Shown: positions 11,655 to 22,375 of the stretch, in pieces
How positions within the stretch are numbered: position 1 is the first letter of the stretch
Layout of the letters: every line of letters begins with the position of its first letter
Assembly: GCA_038087015.1 (NCBI GenBank)
Contig: JASBNA010000036.1
Span: forward strand, 395,196 to 459,195
Direction of reading: 5' to 3'
Length of the DNA: 64,000 bases
DNA from: Cerrena zonata
Taxonomy: Eukaryota > Basidiomycota > Agaricomycetes > Polyporales > Cerrenaceae
Program-made: the position numbers and the translations under genes
The notes under the pieces: model-generated
What the model was told of the DNA's origin: nothing
Databases searched by the model: none
The model's input: the letters and a program-made list of their open reading frames with translations, nothing else

Positions 11655-13389
11655 CCTAAATACAAACAGAGATAAGTAGGAGATACTGAAATGGTCACTA
11701 GGACATTTTGCTGGAATTCAAAGTTGTCAACTAGACAATCCCATAGAGTTAAAGATATGAGAATGAATCAAAGCAAGTTTCATACTAAAAGAATACAATG
11801 AGTGAGATAAGTATTTATACTATAAGACTTCTACAAAAAAATAGAGGACTTAGAAAAAATATAAAAGGGATAGTATATGAATAGCATGATGAGATCAAAA
11901 TAAGATTGAAGGTATAGGAAGGTATAGAAAAAAAGAATAAGTGGCAATAAATTAAGAGGCAAATAAGAAAGATATTATGAGGGGTGATGATCAGAGACAA
12001 ATAGACAATATCAGAAAGGAAAGACATGTGTTAAGAGACTATCTAAAGATATTAGCTATGATAAGAGACCATAAATCAGATAAAGACAAAAGGGATAAAG
12101 TTGAATCAGAGATAAAGTGGAGGTCAGGTCAGAGGGTTGAGGATAAACAGTATAAATAATGATGAAAGTATATGAATGAGGTTAGGTCAATAACTGTGGG
12201 AAGGATAAGGATAGTTTGCTGGTGTATGAAATTCTAGGCCAGATTGGAGATCTAGTATGACCAGTTGGAATTAGTTGGGATTAGGTATATCATGTGATAA
12301 GGTTTTGACATAGTTCTGATATAGTATCAGAATGTAAATATAGTCTTATATCTAGTTGATCAACAGAGTCTTCAGTTATCAGCCGAAAAAAGAACTCTAT
12401 CTATAATATAACATTGATCTTGAAATTGAAATTGTGCTGAATTACTATGATCAATAGGAGCTAGATATATATAATTAGCATTATATAGTCTATAATATTA
12501 GATTGAATGACATGCCCATTTGTCTATATAAAGTATAATATATTCTAACTTTTTCTCTCTTAGTAGCTTATAGTACTCTTTGGTAGAAGAGATCAAATAA
12601 AACTCAGGAATAGTTATTGTAAGTTATATATAAAAGATACTACTTTCTATGTTGATATCCATCTTGCATCTGAGATTAGAGTCTGAGATGTAAAGAACAT
12701 TCTTTGAGAGTTTGACCTAAGTCTAAAATATAGATTTAAATAGATTATATATGATCTCATTACCACAGACCTTATATGTATTCCTATTTTAAGTGTGTCA
12801 ATAAGTGATATATGAGATCTAAAGTGGTAACAGTAAGTGCATACCTCACTAATATATAAGATGGTGCTAATATTTTATAAGCAATCTGGACCATTCTAGT
12901 AAGGAGGTTGCACTGTAATATCAACAAAGAGAGATCAGTAATATTAAGAGATATAGTAGTGGTTCTCTGAGAAGACATAATCAATATACAAGATATGACT
13001 ACTAACTGCAGAGTGAGATTATATATATGGGAAAAAATATGAGCTTATAAATCTAACCTAACTTGTTATTTATTCTGTAGCTAATATCACATGTGGAGCT
13101 AACATTAGCATACTTCTATTTTTAGACTTTGGCATTCTTTTGGTATATTCTGATATCTTTGATTGAAAGCACAACTTATTCTAAAAGTCTACTCAAAGGT
13201 ATCTAGATCAGAGCTCAAAGTACATAAAGATATATTATAATAATCTTGCTAATATATTACTTCAAATATATAGTAATTAATATACTTATTAATATATCTA
13301 AAATAAATTTAACAAAGTAAAAGTAAGAGCTATCTGCATTGAAACTAGAGAAGGCAATTTATCATTAAGTTTATTGCCATAGTGCAAGA
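11655..13389. other. AT-rich DNA, no gene recognised
   Basis: Two weak frames, one plus (11,977-12,159, rich in K, R and D) and one minus (12,784-12,984), have no recognisable domain. The rest is stop-dense AT-rich sequence. Confidence 0.45.
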
Positions 13390-14640
13390 ACTAGCCACCT
13401 AGTGTATATCTGTGAACTTGCTTGTTAATAAAAAATCTAAAGAAAAGTTACTCTCCAGATTCTCCAATATCATATCATTTCTTGACAACTAGGCAGCTAT
13501 CTATATACCAAAAATATGACAAGTCAACCTGGTCACCATCTGCTTAGTCAAGTCCATAATATTATCAGAGAGATTACCAAAGCCAGGAGATGTAATCTCA
13601 CAATTGGGTGGTCACCAGGATATATAGATTTAGAGGCTAACAAAGCTGCAAATGAAGATATAAAGGCAGCTGCAAATAGTACATTAAGTAGACTTTCACT
13701 GCTCCCCAAATTCTTGTGTAAACTGCTTCTCATCAATGTCATATCAGAAAAGAAGCAAATCTATAATGACATTCAAGCAAATACAAAGCAATCTTAGCAA
13801 AAATCAGAGCAATATTGAAAGATCCAAGAATCACTAGGTATAATCCAGAATTTTTAGGCATAAAAGAGTAAAAAAAGATTTTAGAAAAAATCCCAGCTTT
13901 TTAATTAGACTTTGCACTCTAAAAAATCCAAAAATATTCAAAATAGTTGTAAAATCTTTTGCAATTAAAAAAGATGAAAAGATTCTGAATCTTTGGTCTC
14001 ATAAAATTCTCTATCACTGAACAAACTAGTCTGTTAGCTTATAAATCAGCTTGTTAACTTATCAATTTACTTATTAATAATCTAATATGGCTAGAAGTCA
14101 ACTAGTAAGTATGTCAATAGGCCTATAGGTTAAGTGATAGAAGTTTTTATAGGACTAAAGATTCTAAGGCTTTTCATCTTCTTTAACTACAAAAGATTTT
14201 ACAACTATTCTAAATATTTTTGGATTTTTTAGAGTACAAAGTCTAGTAAAAAAGCTGGGATTTTTTCTAAAATCTTTCTTTGCTTTTTTATGCTTAAAAA
14301 TTCTAGATTATATCCAGTGAGTTTGACCCCTTCCTACTATCAAACAATTTCTCTGACTCTCTTACATCATTAGGAAGCATAGAGCTAGTCTTCTCTTTTA
14401 GCTCATACAAAAATCCCCCACTCCAATATGCCTGACCTGCAATCAACAGAATAAGATAGTAGAGCATTTCATTATTCACTACCTAAAATATGAAAAGCAC
14501 TGAAAGGGACTTTGATTCAGATTCAGAGAATGCTCATTCAATATCAGACACATATTAGCAACAAAGACTCTTTCTAAGTCTGCAGAAAACTGAGATGCTC
14601 TCTTTTTATTCATTAAAGCTACAAACTACTTTAAGCGTAA
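13390..14640 (+). pseudogene. LINE (Tad-like) RNase H and C-terminal relic, split by a MITE
   Basis: From about 13,480 the frame reads D-N-stop-A-A-I-Y, where the LINE RNase H family has SDNQAAI; the stop is TAG where CAG is expected. The next frame gives LTIGWSPGYIDLEANKAANE (about 13,590-13,650), the W-x-P-G-H...G-N-E-x-A-D box of LINE RNase H domains with H and D lost. After the interrupting MITE (13,832-14,319) the C-terminal zinc-ribbon-like part is readable near 14,430-14,560 (VEHFIIHYLKYEK, then ATNYFKRNF), ending about 14,640. The reverse transcriptase part upstream is not recognisable. This is a dead, 5'-eroded non-LTR element. Confidence 0.7.
13832..14319. mobile_element. Foldback MITE-like element B, inside the LINE relic
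   Basis: The left end is CACTAGGTATAATCCAGAAT and the right end inverted is CACTGGATATAATCTAGAAT. The arms continue as near-complementary copies (for example ATCCAAAAATATTCAAAATA on the left with its inverted partner near 14,210) to a centre near 14,080. It interrupts the LINE reading frame between RNase H and C-terminal tail. It is about 488 bp and non-coding, and has the same terminal style (CACTRG-TAT) as the element at 11,193-11,654. No unambiguous target duplication was found. Confidence 0.75.
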
Positions 14641-16522
14641 TTTTTTGAAACTTTAAGCTCTCATTCCTGCTAGCCTTTTACACCCCTCTTGAGGAGACAC
14701 ATAATGCACCTCTGTCAAACTCCAAACCCTGTGCCCTACCTCTGCAACAATATCTTGCTTTATGTCTAATACTCCAGTCATCAAATCTTTAAAGACTTTT
14801 GTTTTTTCATTTTCCACAACTCATTCTACATTCCATTCTGCAATCCCTCACCTACTTTGCTTTTTTTCTCTTCCTTTCTTTTCTTCCTTTTCCTTCTCTT
14901 TTTCTCTTTCCTGCTCCTCTTGCATCTCTTATTATAATACTCTCTGGGATTGCATCTCTTTTATTGTATTATATCTCTCTTAATCTCATTAGGTATATGC
15001 TCATGCTCTTCTCTTCTCTGAGGTCTTGTATTCATTTACTTTTCTCTCTCATTTTAAACCTTGTTTATAAAACCTTTGTCTATAGAATATATACTCTTCC
15101 TGGCAGTTAAAATCTTACATAGCTACATAGCTGAAAAAGATAATAAATTAGATTTAAAATAAATAAATAAAGTTAAATATAAGTGATCTTTATTCTACAA
15201 AAGCTATTCTCAGCATATGTAGAGACATAAATGTAGCTGTACCATTATGAACCTTTTTATTAATATAAAATGACTTGATTCCATTATTGCTATATTCTAT
15301 CTGTCTGTAAAAGATCACTTGATGCAAAGGTAGAATGTTATCATAGCTGTATATAAGATATGAATATATGCAATAACAGTAGAATAAGGTTAGTAAGGTT
15401 TAAAAGTGTGTTAGGATTTTTTTGATCATGGATATAGAGGGCACCAAGATCTGGGAGATCTGAGACAGAGATATGGATCTCATATTCTGAAAAAGTTTAA
15501 AACTACTTTCAAACTATGATGATTTATAGATCAAAGATCAAATAAGAGAATTTCATATACTTAGAGATTGTGCAAGCTTCATAACTACCTCAACTCAATT
15601 ATGAGAATCTTCCATAATGCTATTATCATTATCACTATTAGTGGGATCATTATCAACAAGTAATTCAGCTTATTTTTATTTTCTAGTTTTTGTCTATATT
15701 GTCATAATAATACTTTTACTTTCAGTCAGCTACAAGGTATTTTAGCTATCAAGTATGTCCTATGTGTGAGCATCAAGATGGATAGCTGTGAGCTATTCAA
15801 GTTACTAATTTGTAAGGAGCATTTAATCAAGTGCCTTGAAGGAGCTTAATTAATATCAAGGTTTTTTGATAGCTGCAATATGTTTAGATTCTATAATAGA
15901 ATACAGAGTCCATTAAGAGCACCAAAGCTGCATATATATGTTATTTGATGTTTGAGTAAGTATTGGCAAAGAGAAGAGCACCATTAAGTTTACTAGGATA
16001 AATATTGCCATAAGGAAAACTGAGACTGATATTTCTTTGAAGCTAAAGGTGTCAAGAAAAAGTATTGTGATATAGTTTTATAAATCCTATGCAATAAGAT
16101 CCTAGTAAAAGTTAGTCAATAAGAATAAATTGATATATATAATAATATATATATTAGTTATAAGTCTAATACTTATATATAAAAGCCTAATAAGGTATAT
16201 TGTAAATAGAGCACAACCTCATATTTATCATTGAAATCAGAACTCCCAAGTAGATTCTTCAGAATGGCTTGATGAAATATCAATCTTAGAATAAGATCCA
16301 GTATGTGACACAGTAAAAGATTGCCACAATGCATCTCCTGAGCTGAGCTGAAAGATGATACAGAATTCTCAATATTGCTATTAGCTGTAAATGGCTTTCA
16401 TTCTAACAATTTGACTAGAAATTTCAGAAACCTCATGTCACAAAATTATTTTATTTTATTCATTTGAAATTTAAAAATATACAAACAAAAAGAAATAATC
16501 AGAGGTTGAGAATGAGACATGC
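14641..16522. other. Intergenic; pyrimidine-rich tract near 14,860-14,940
   Basis: A plus-strand run of mostly C and T occupies about 14,860-14,940 and generates long spurious open frames rich in F, S and L. The remainder to 16,522 is AT-rich with no recognised domain or repeat partner. Confidence 0.5.
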
Positions 16523-18364
16523 TTGCAGAAGTCCTCTTGTATCACTATTCTACTTTGCTATTGTGCCGCAAATGCTTGCTCCTATATGTTGTCAAGTAGT
16601 TGGGATAGCTAATCAGCTCATCCTATGCAGTAGTCCTGGACAACCTTTTGTAGTAGCATTATGTTATCTAGGTATCTGCTATAGGGAATAGCTAAGTTGA
16701 AAACTACTTCTTTCTTTGGGTTCTCCTGTTTTAGAAGAGCTCTAGCCAAATGCTTTCTAATGGTTTTCTATTCATACTGACTTACAGTTCGACAAAGTCT
16801 CAAGCTTGATGGTTGCTCTTCTGAAAGTCCCTGGCTTACAAAAATCTGACATCAAAATCTCTTAGGGCATTTGTTAATAAACTGATACTCAGGCAGTCTT
16901 GAAACCAGACGGTAGGAGAGACTTGAAAAAGACTGAGCAGAGATTCAAACACATTACAAGGATTCTCTCCTAACTGTCTAGTCACTTTTATATAGTATCA
17001 GACCCCTTGGCGTGACATTTCGATCTCTTGTTGCTCAGCTTATTTTGTCACATTGCCTTTGCAGTAACTTGTACTTCAATTCCCTTTACTAGATCATAGC
17101 CCAAATTTTAGGCTTCATAAAATTAAGGTAAAGTTTTATAAAAACTCTCTTACAAAACATAATTTGTAGCATCCAAAAATTGTCAAAAAATGCAAAATGT
17201 CAGCAGAATTTGATGAACCATAAAAACCTGTGCAAATTCAGACTTTTGTATTTAATTTTTAGACTTTAGAAATGTTAAATTCCTGTTTATTTTTTGTTAG
17301 AGAAAATTTCACTTTGCAGAATTCAAAATTTTGATATATTTTTATTTCTTCAAAAATTCTAATATAATTATATATATCAAAATAAAGTACTATGAATATA
17401 GAGGCTAAAGAGAGAATATAGATAACTGTTCTTAGTAAATTCTGGTCTTTATCAATTCTACTATCTAATATATATAGTTAGATATGCAATACTACTTATC
17501 TTGTCAAATTATCAGTTTAAATTTTAAATCATATTTGGAAAAATAAAAGTGTATCAAAATTCAAAATTTTGTAGAGTAAACTTTCCTCTAATAAAAAATG
17601 TATCCAAATTGACCTTTTTGAACTCTAAAAATTGAATACAAAAGGCTGAATTTGCACAGGTTTTTATGGTTCATCAAATTCTGCTGACATTTTGCATTTT
17701 TTGACAATTTTTGGATGCTACAAATTATGTTTTGTAAGAGAGTTTTTATAAAACTTTACCTTAATTTTATGAAGCCTAAAATTTGGGCTATGATCTAGTA
17801 AAGGGAATTGAAGTACAAGTTACTGCAAAGGCAATGTGACAAAATAAGCTGAGCAACAAGAGATCGAAATGTCACGCCAAGGGGTCTGATACTATATAAA
17901 AGTGACTAGACAGTTAGGAGAGAATCCTTGTAATGTGTTTGAATCTCTGCTCAGTCTTTTTCAAGTCTCTCCTACCGTCTGGTTTCAAGACTGCCTGAGT
18001 ATCAGTTTATTAACAAATGCCCTAAGAGATTTTGATGTCAGATTTTTGTAAGCCAGGGACTTTCAGAAGAGCAACCATCAAGCTTGAGACTTTGTCGAAC
18101 TGTAAGTCAGTATGAATAGAAAACCATTAGAAAGCATTTGGCTAGAGCTCTTCTAAAACAGGAGAACCCAAAGAAAGAAGTAGTTTTCAACTTAGCTATT
18201 CCCTATAGCAGATACCTAGATAACATAATGCTACTACAAAAGGTTGTCCAGGACTACTGCATAGGATGAGCTGATTAGCTATCCCAACTACTTGACAACA
18301 TATAGGAGCAAGCATTTGCGGCACAATAGCAAAGTAGAATAGTGATACAAGAGGACTTCTGCAA
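16523..18364. repeat. Large near-perfect inverted repeat (palindrome, about 1.84 kb)
   Basis: The left arm starts at 16,523 with TTGCAGAAGTCCTCTTG and the right arm ends at 18,364 with the exact inverse. I could follow near-identity inward for about 740 bp per arm (16,523-17,260 and 17,640-18,364). A more diverged inner arm continues to about 17,340 and 17,540, around a short AT-rich centre near 17,440. The arms keep CpG-containing words (GTCGAAC, CCGTCT, GCGTGAC, GCCGCA) identically on both sides, unlike the surrounding CpG-poor DNA. That implies recent duplication or continuing gene conversion. I see no transposase and no clear target duplication. A foldback transposon or an inverted segmental duplication are both possible. 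Confidence 0.85.
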
Positions 18365-19310
18365 TTAAGTCATCTGGCTAGTGAAGATGATAATTGGATT
18401 GTACAGAAGAGAAAACATAGTGAACTATTCAAAGCTATTAGAATTTGCTATTCAATGTGATATAAAATATTATAATTTAGATTGAAAATAGCTCTATAAT
18501 TGGCCAATCTCTGTCTTACATCATGTGAAGATATAAGCACTTCTAACTTCTCCATCTTAATATTATCTTATCTTATCTTATTATATTTAGATGCTCTTTT
18601 TTGTTGTTGTAAAATATCTTGCTATTGAAATACAGGTTTCTCTTCTTTCATTTTATATTTTGATATCAACAAATATCTACCAGTATAAATTTGTCAATAT
18701 TGTAGATAAAAAAATATTTTTAACTATATTATCTTCAATTTATAACAATAAAAAAATGTGCCCTATGCTCTAAGAAGCTGTTTGATTTTGGTTTTAGAAA
18801 GTAGCTAAGTATCACAAAACAGACAGTCAGCTACCACAAATTTAAGGTGATTATCACTTGATATTTAGCTACTAGAGCTTTGAGCTAAACAAGGTAGAGG
18901 TGAGGTACTGAGTGGTATAAAGAAATGATCTGCTAAACAAAGATTGAGAAAGATTTTTATAGAGTATTTACTCTTTCTGTTTAATATTTAATCTTATTGT
19001 ACAGCAACTATTTCAGTAGTTTACTTACTTGCTTATATAACTGCTTGCATAGCTTACACTTCAATCTTTACATAGTACAAAACTCACATTTACTTTCTAC
19101 TTATGTTTATAAACTTTAGATATATTTTACTCTATTTATATATTTTTACTATCATATTAACAATACATTCTACATATCTGCTTTTTACTTGTATCTGTGA
19201 GCTTTAGGAGTTCCCCTTTGTGCTTGCTTACTTGCTTTTTGCTTGCACACTTACTTTTTGCTTGCTTATCTCTCTTATGCTGCTATTTTTCTGTTCCAAC
19301 CCCTATCTAC
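18365..19310. other. AT-rich DNA, possible decayed Copia LTR at its end
   Basis: No gene is visible. Because a Copia-type primer-binding site begins at about 19,314, the several hundred bases before it probably include a decayed 5' LTR, but I cannot place its start or find a second copy. Confidence 0.4.
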
Positions 19311-19800
19311 TATCAGGTTATGGGCTCTGCCTTTGCCACTAGGATATCTGAAGTGTTCAAGTTTCTGAAGCTTAATGACTCAAACTACACAGAATGATGC
19401 ATTCACTGTTAGTTTACATTGCAGTCCTAATGCCTATGGCTCATTGTTATAGAAGACAAAGATAAACTGAAGAAATCAGATTTATAGCCTACTGCTAGAC
19501 AAGAGTCTAAGCATGCCACTGCTAAGAAGAAGTGATTGGTATGAAAGAAAAACAATCAGGCCACTATAGGCTTAATAAAGAGCATAGCTGAGCTATTTCA
19601 ATAGCCTCATATTAATACTGTGAAGATATTAAAAAACATCTGGGACATACACTTAGCCATCAGAAAGTTATCTTTTATATATTTCATACTTTGATCATTC
19701 TGTTCCTCTAGTTCTTCTACATTGTCTTCATCTTAAGCAGAATCAGGATAAACTTGATCATCTTGAGTCTTATTTTAGACATCTTCTTTATTATTACTTG
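19311..19800 (+). pseudogene. Copia primer-binding site and gag N-terminal relic
   Basis: CAGGTTATGGGCTCT at about 19,315 matches the CAGGTTATGGGCCCC that follows the 5' LTR of the Copia element at 33,700. Both are complementary to the anticodon region of initiator Met tRNA, the half-tRNA primer known for Copia elements. Downstream the plus strand reads VFKFLKLNDSNYTE at 19,355-19,396, then charged KKK and ATIGLIKSIAELFQ blocks, and a WDIHLAIRKL-like block near 19,650. This is the usual start of a Copia gag (a K-L-N-x-x-N-Y block followed by a W). Stops and frame changes are frequent. Confidence 0.65.
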
Positions 19801-20169
19801 GCTCTGGTATATTGTGTTCTGTTATATATTAAGGTCAAAATTGAAATGATGTTAGCAAAAAATACAAGACTTTAGTCAAGAGTGTTGATCTAGAAAAATC
19901 TTAGATAAGTTGTTATACTGAATATTCCCTATTGTTCATTTGGTAGTTGAAGTTCTTTGATAGGTAACAATTAAATGACTTTACTACCAATAAAGAAAGA
20001 GCAAGGTATGCATTATTTTGCATGTCCTTGGAAAAGTCATCAGGAAAAATCACTTTTCCAAATTAGCACTAAATTAGTATTTTCCTTTGCTACTCATACT
20101 TTGAAATACTATGTAAAGCCAAGTTTCTCCTTTTTATTGCTATTTCAATTTTATTAAAATACTATTAAT

Positions 20170-20650
20170 TTATTCTTAGTTAAAAACTACTATTAGCTTC
20201 TATTATTCTCTAATTCTACAACTATATTTCACTAATGATACTATTTTCATAACTACAATATGCTATTATTCACTATTTTATAACTTAGATTTACTGATAC
20301 TACTATTATTTCCTTCTTTTATAGCTACATTATCCTAATAGTACTATTTATATAACTACAATCTACACATAATGCTATTTTTACAACTACAATATGCTAT
20401 TATTATCTTTTTCCACAACTATAATCTACTATTTATATCTTATTTACAACTGCAGACTACCAATGCTACTATTGTTATCTTTTCTCACAACTATAAATTA
20501 CTAATAATACTAATTTTACAACTACATTCTACTATTTATATCTAATTACACAACTACAAAATACCAAGATCACTATCTTTATCTTTTTTCACAACTATAA
20601 GTTACTATTTTTTCCTTGTTCTACAACTAAAATGTACTAAAATCTTCTAT
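20170..20650 (+). repeat. Degenerate tandem repeat, TACTATT...CACAACTATAA units
   Basis: The motif TACTATT, followed by TATCTT, followed by a run ending ACAACTA(C/T)A, recurs roughly every 45-75 bp across this stretch (for example about 20,215, 20,270, 20,320, 20,395, 20,470, 20,575). Spacing and sequence vary, so this is an old decayed satellite or minisatellite. It has no coding potential. Confidence 0.6.
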
Positions 20651-21119
20651 ATCTTACAATTTTCTTTATGTTGAGTTTTTTTTATGTTGATAATATATTT
20701 CAATTAAGCTATAATAAATATTTATAAAATTATATAAAAAGCACAATAATCAGAGAAACTATTTACATAGAGAATATTAGTCTTAACTAGGCTTCAATGA
20801 AGAGTATGGATAGATAAAAGTTAGTAGCATATTATGGTAGGAGAGTGCCTTATAGATATCTGATATTGAATCCAAACTTTAACAAGCCACTTATTGAAAA
20901 TTCTAAGTCATTTTCTTCAATTTCTGTAATAGTAATTCTAGAATAGCTAATATAGTATCTAGAATATTGATATATGAGCATCATATTCAGAATCTCCTCA
21001 AAAATCTGGTTCTAATGATATATAATATGTCCCTATAATGTAGAGAAACAGCAAGGATTTTCAAGTTTTAAGTTGCTTGGTAGAGTGAAGCTAATCTGGG
21101 ACTAATCTGATCATATCTC
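20651..21119. other. AT-rich DNA, nothing recognised
   Basis: Stop-dense AT-rich sequence between the tandem repeat and the CpG-bearing patch at 21,125. Confidence 0.45.
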
Positions 21120-21124
21120 ATGTT

Positions 21125-21490
21125 CCTGTTATCCGATCAGCGCTGTTGAGGGCGCGTCGGAAAGCCCCGGATCACGGCTTTCCAACGCCGTCTTAAGCAC
21201 CCTGCCACGTCGTCATTTGACTTTGGAACTTCGCCCACATTCTCTCCTCTCTTTCTCTTCCCTTCCATCTCTCTCCTCTTTTTGCTGCTGGTTCCCTTTC
21301 ATTCCATCTTTGTTTATCTTGTGTAAGTACCTCACATCACTCTCTGGTGTCTCATTTACTGATATTCATTGCTTTCAGCCTATTCCTTTCACTTTTTTGT
21401 AAGCCATCTAAGTTGTTGTTCTGTTCTCAGATTTCTGATCTTCTTTTCCTTATAGCTATTCTTCTAGAATTGTAAGTTCAATCTTCCTCA
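21125..21490 (+). other. CpG-bearing, pyrimidine-rich island of unknown origin
   Basis: Within the CpG-poor region this patch carries a cluster of CG dinucleotides (GGGCGCGTCGGAAAGCCCCG, then CCACGTCGTCATTTGAC). A short dyad is present: GAAAGCCCCGGATCACGGCTTTC. A CT-rich stretch with an intron-like donor (GTAAGTACCTCAC) and several CAG/TAG acceptor-like sites follows. It looks like a promoter/5' leader that was inserted or duplicated recently. No start codon with a sustained frame follows, and no second copy is in the window. Confidence 0.4.
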
Positions 21491-22190
21491 TTCTTCTTCT
21501 CATACAGTTAGCACTATTTTGTTGTAGCTAGTTTTCTGTATTTTCTATAAAATATAATTCTGCTGAGCTTCAATATTGAATAAAACAAATGTTTGAAATA
21601 ACTAAAAATTTTGCTATAAAGTGCAAATTAGTAGAAAAATAGTACTTTGACAGTGCTTAATAGTGCAAATATGCACTAAGTTCTAATATTTTGTACTCAT
21701 TAGTATTTTATAGTGTTAGATGTATATTTTAGCATATAGAAGAGATCTAATAAGTAGTCTAACTTAATATTCTAAATACCAAGATATAATAAAGAGAGTA
21801 GTAAAAAATAGCATTGCAATAGTATACAATAGGATTTCAATAGTAAACTAAAAGTACTAATTTAGTTTTAGATTAGTAGAGGGGTGTATGAAAAGCAATC
21901 TAAATACTAATAAGTACTTTTATATACTTTTGAGTACAAAATGGGAAAAGAGATTTTTCCTGATGGTGTTAATGGCTAGTACAGGATTTCCTCCTACTGA
22001 CTTTAAACTGTATAACTACCTGTGCATGAAAATGAAGGATCAATCATCAGCTGAAGTATTCAAAAGGATGAATATATTCTTTATTGCTCTTTTTGAAGCC
22101 TTGACTCTGGCAATCTAGTCAGAGGGACCTAACAACACTGATGACCTGACATTGCCTCTTTGGTTCAAGAAGCAAATGACAGATGGACAA
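21491..22190. other. AT-rich DNA with one short unassigned frame
   Basis: A plus-strand frame at 21,888-22,118 has no recognised domain. It sits directly upstream of the Helitron end copy and could be unrelated flanking DNA. Confidence 0.4.
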
Positions 22191-22194
22191 ATGA

Positions 22195-22375
22195 AATATG
22201 GAGCCTTCTGTTTTGTGCAAGGCATATAGCAAGATAATGTCAATGACACTATATATCAAGAAGTAGACTGTTATCTTAAATTAGAATAATATCTATTTTC
22301 TTTCTTGTATTACTATATATATTTATTTCTACTTTATATCTAAATTAATTTATATTTATTCTGACACTATTGCTA
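22195..22375 (+). pseudogene. Decayed copy of a Helitron 3' end
   Basis: From TATGGAGCCTTCTGTTTT through ATATATCAAGAAGTAG this is a mutated plus-strand copy of the last codons of the Helitron at 41.5-49.1 kb (reverse complement of 41,520-41,600). It continues through the non-coding tail (ATTCTGACACTATT at about 22,358-22,372). Similarity then stops abruptly, which places a candidate Helitron 3' boundary at or near that sequence. Changes relative to the other copy are mostly C-to-T and G-to-A. Confidence 0.75.

Noticed and set aside
14762..15110. Plus-strand Phe/Ser/Leu-rich open frames as membrane protein genes
   Set aside because: They come from a pyrimidine-rich tract; no conserved domain, start context or splice pattern.
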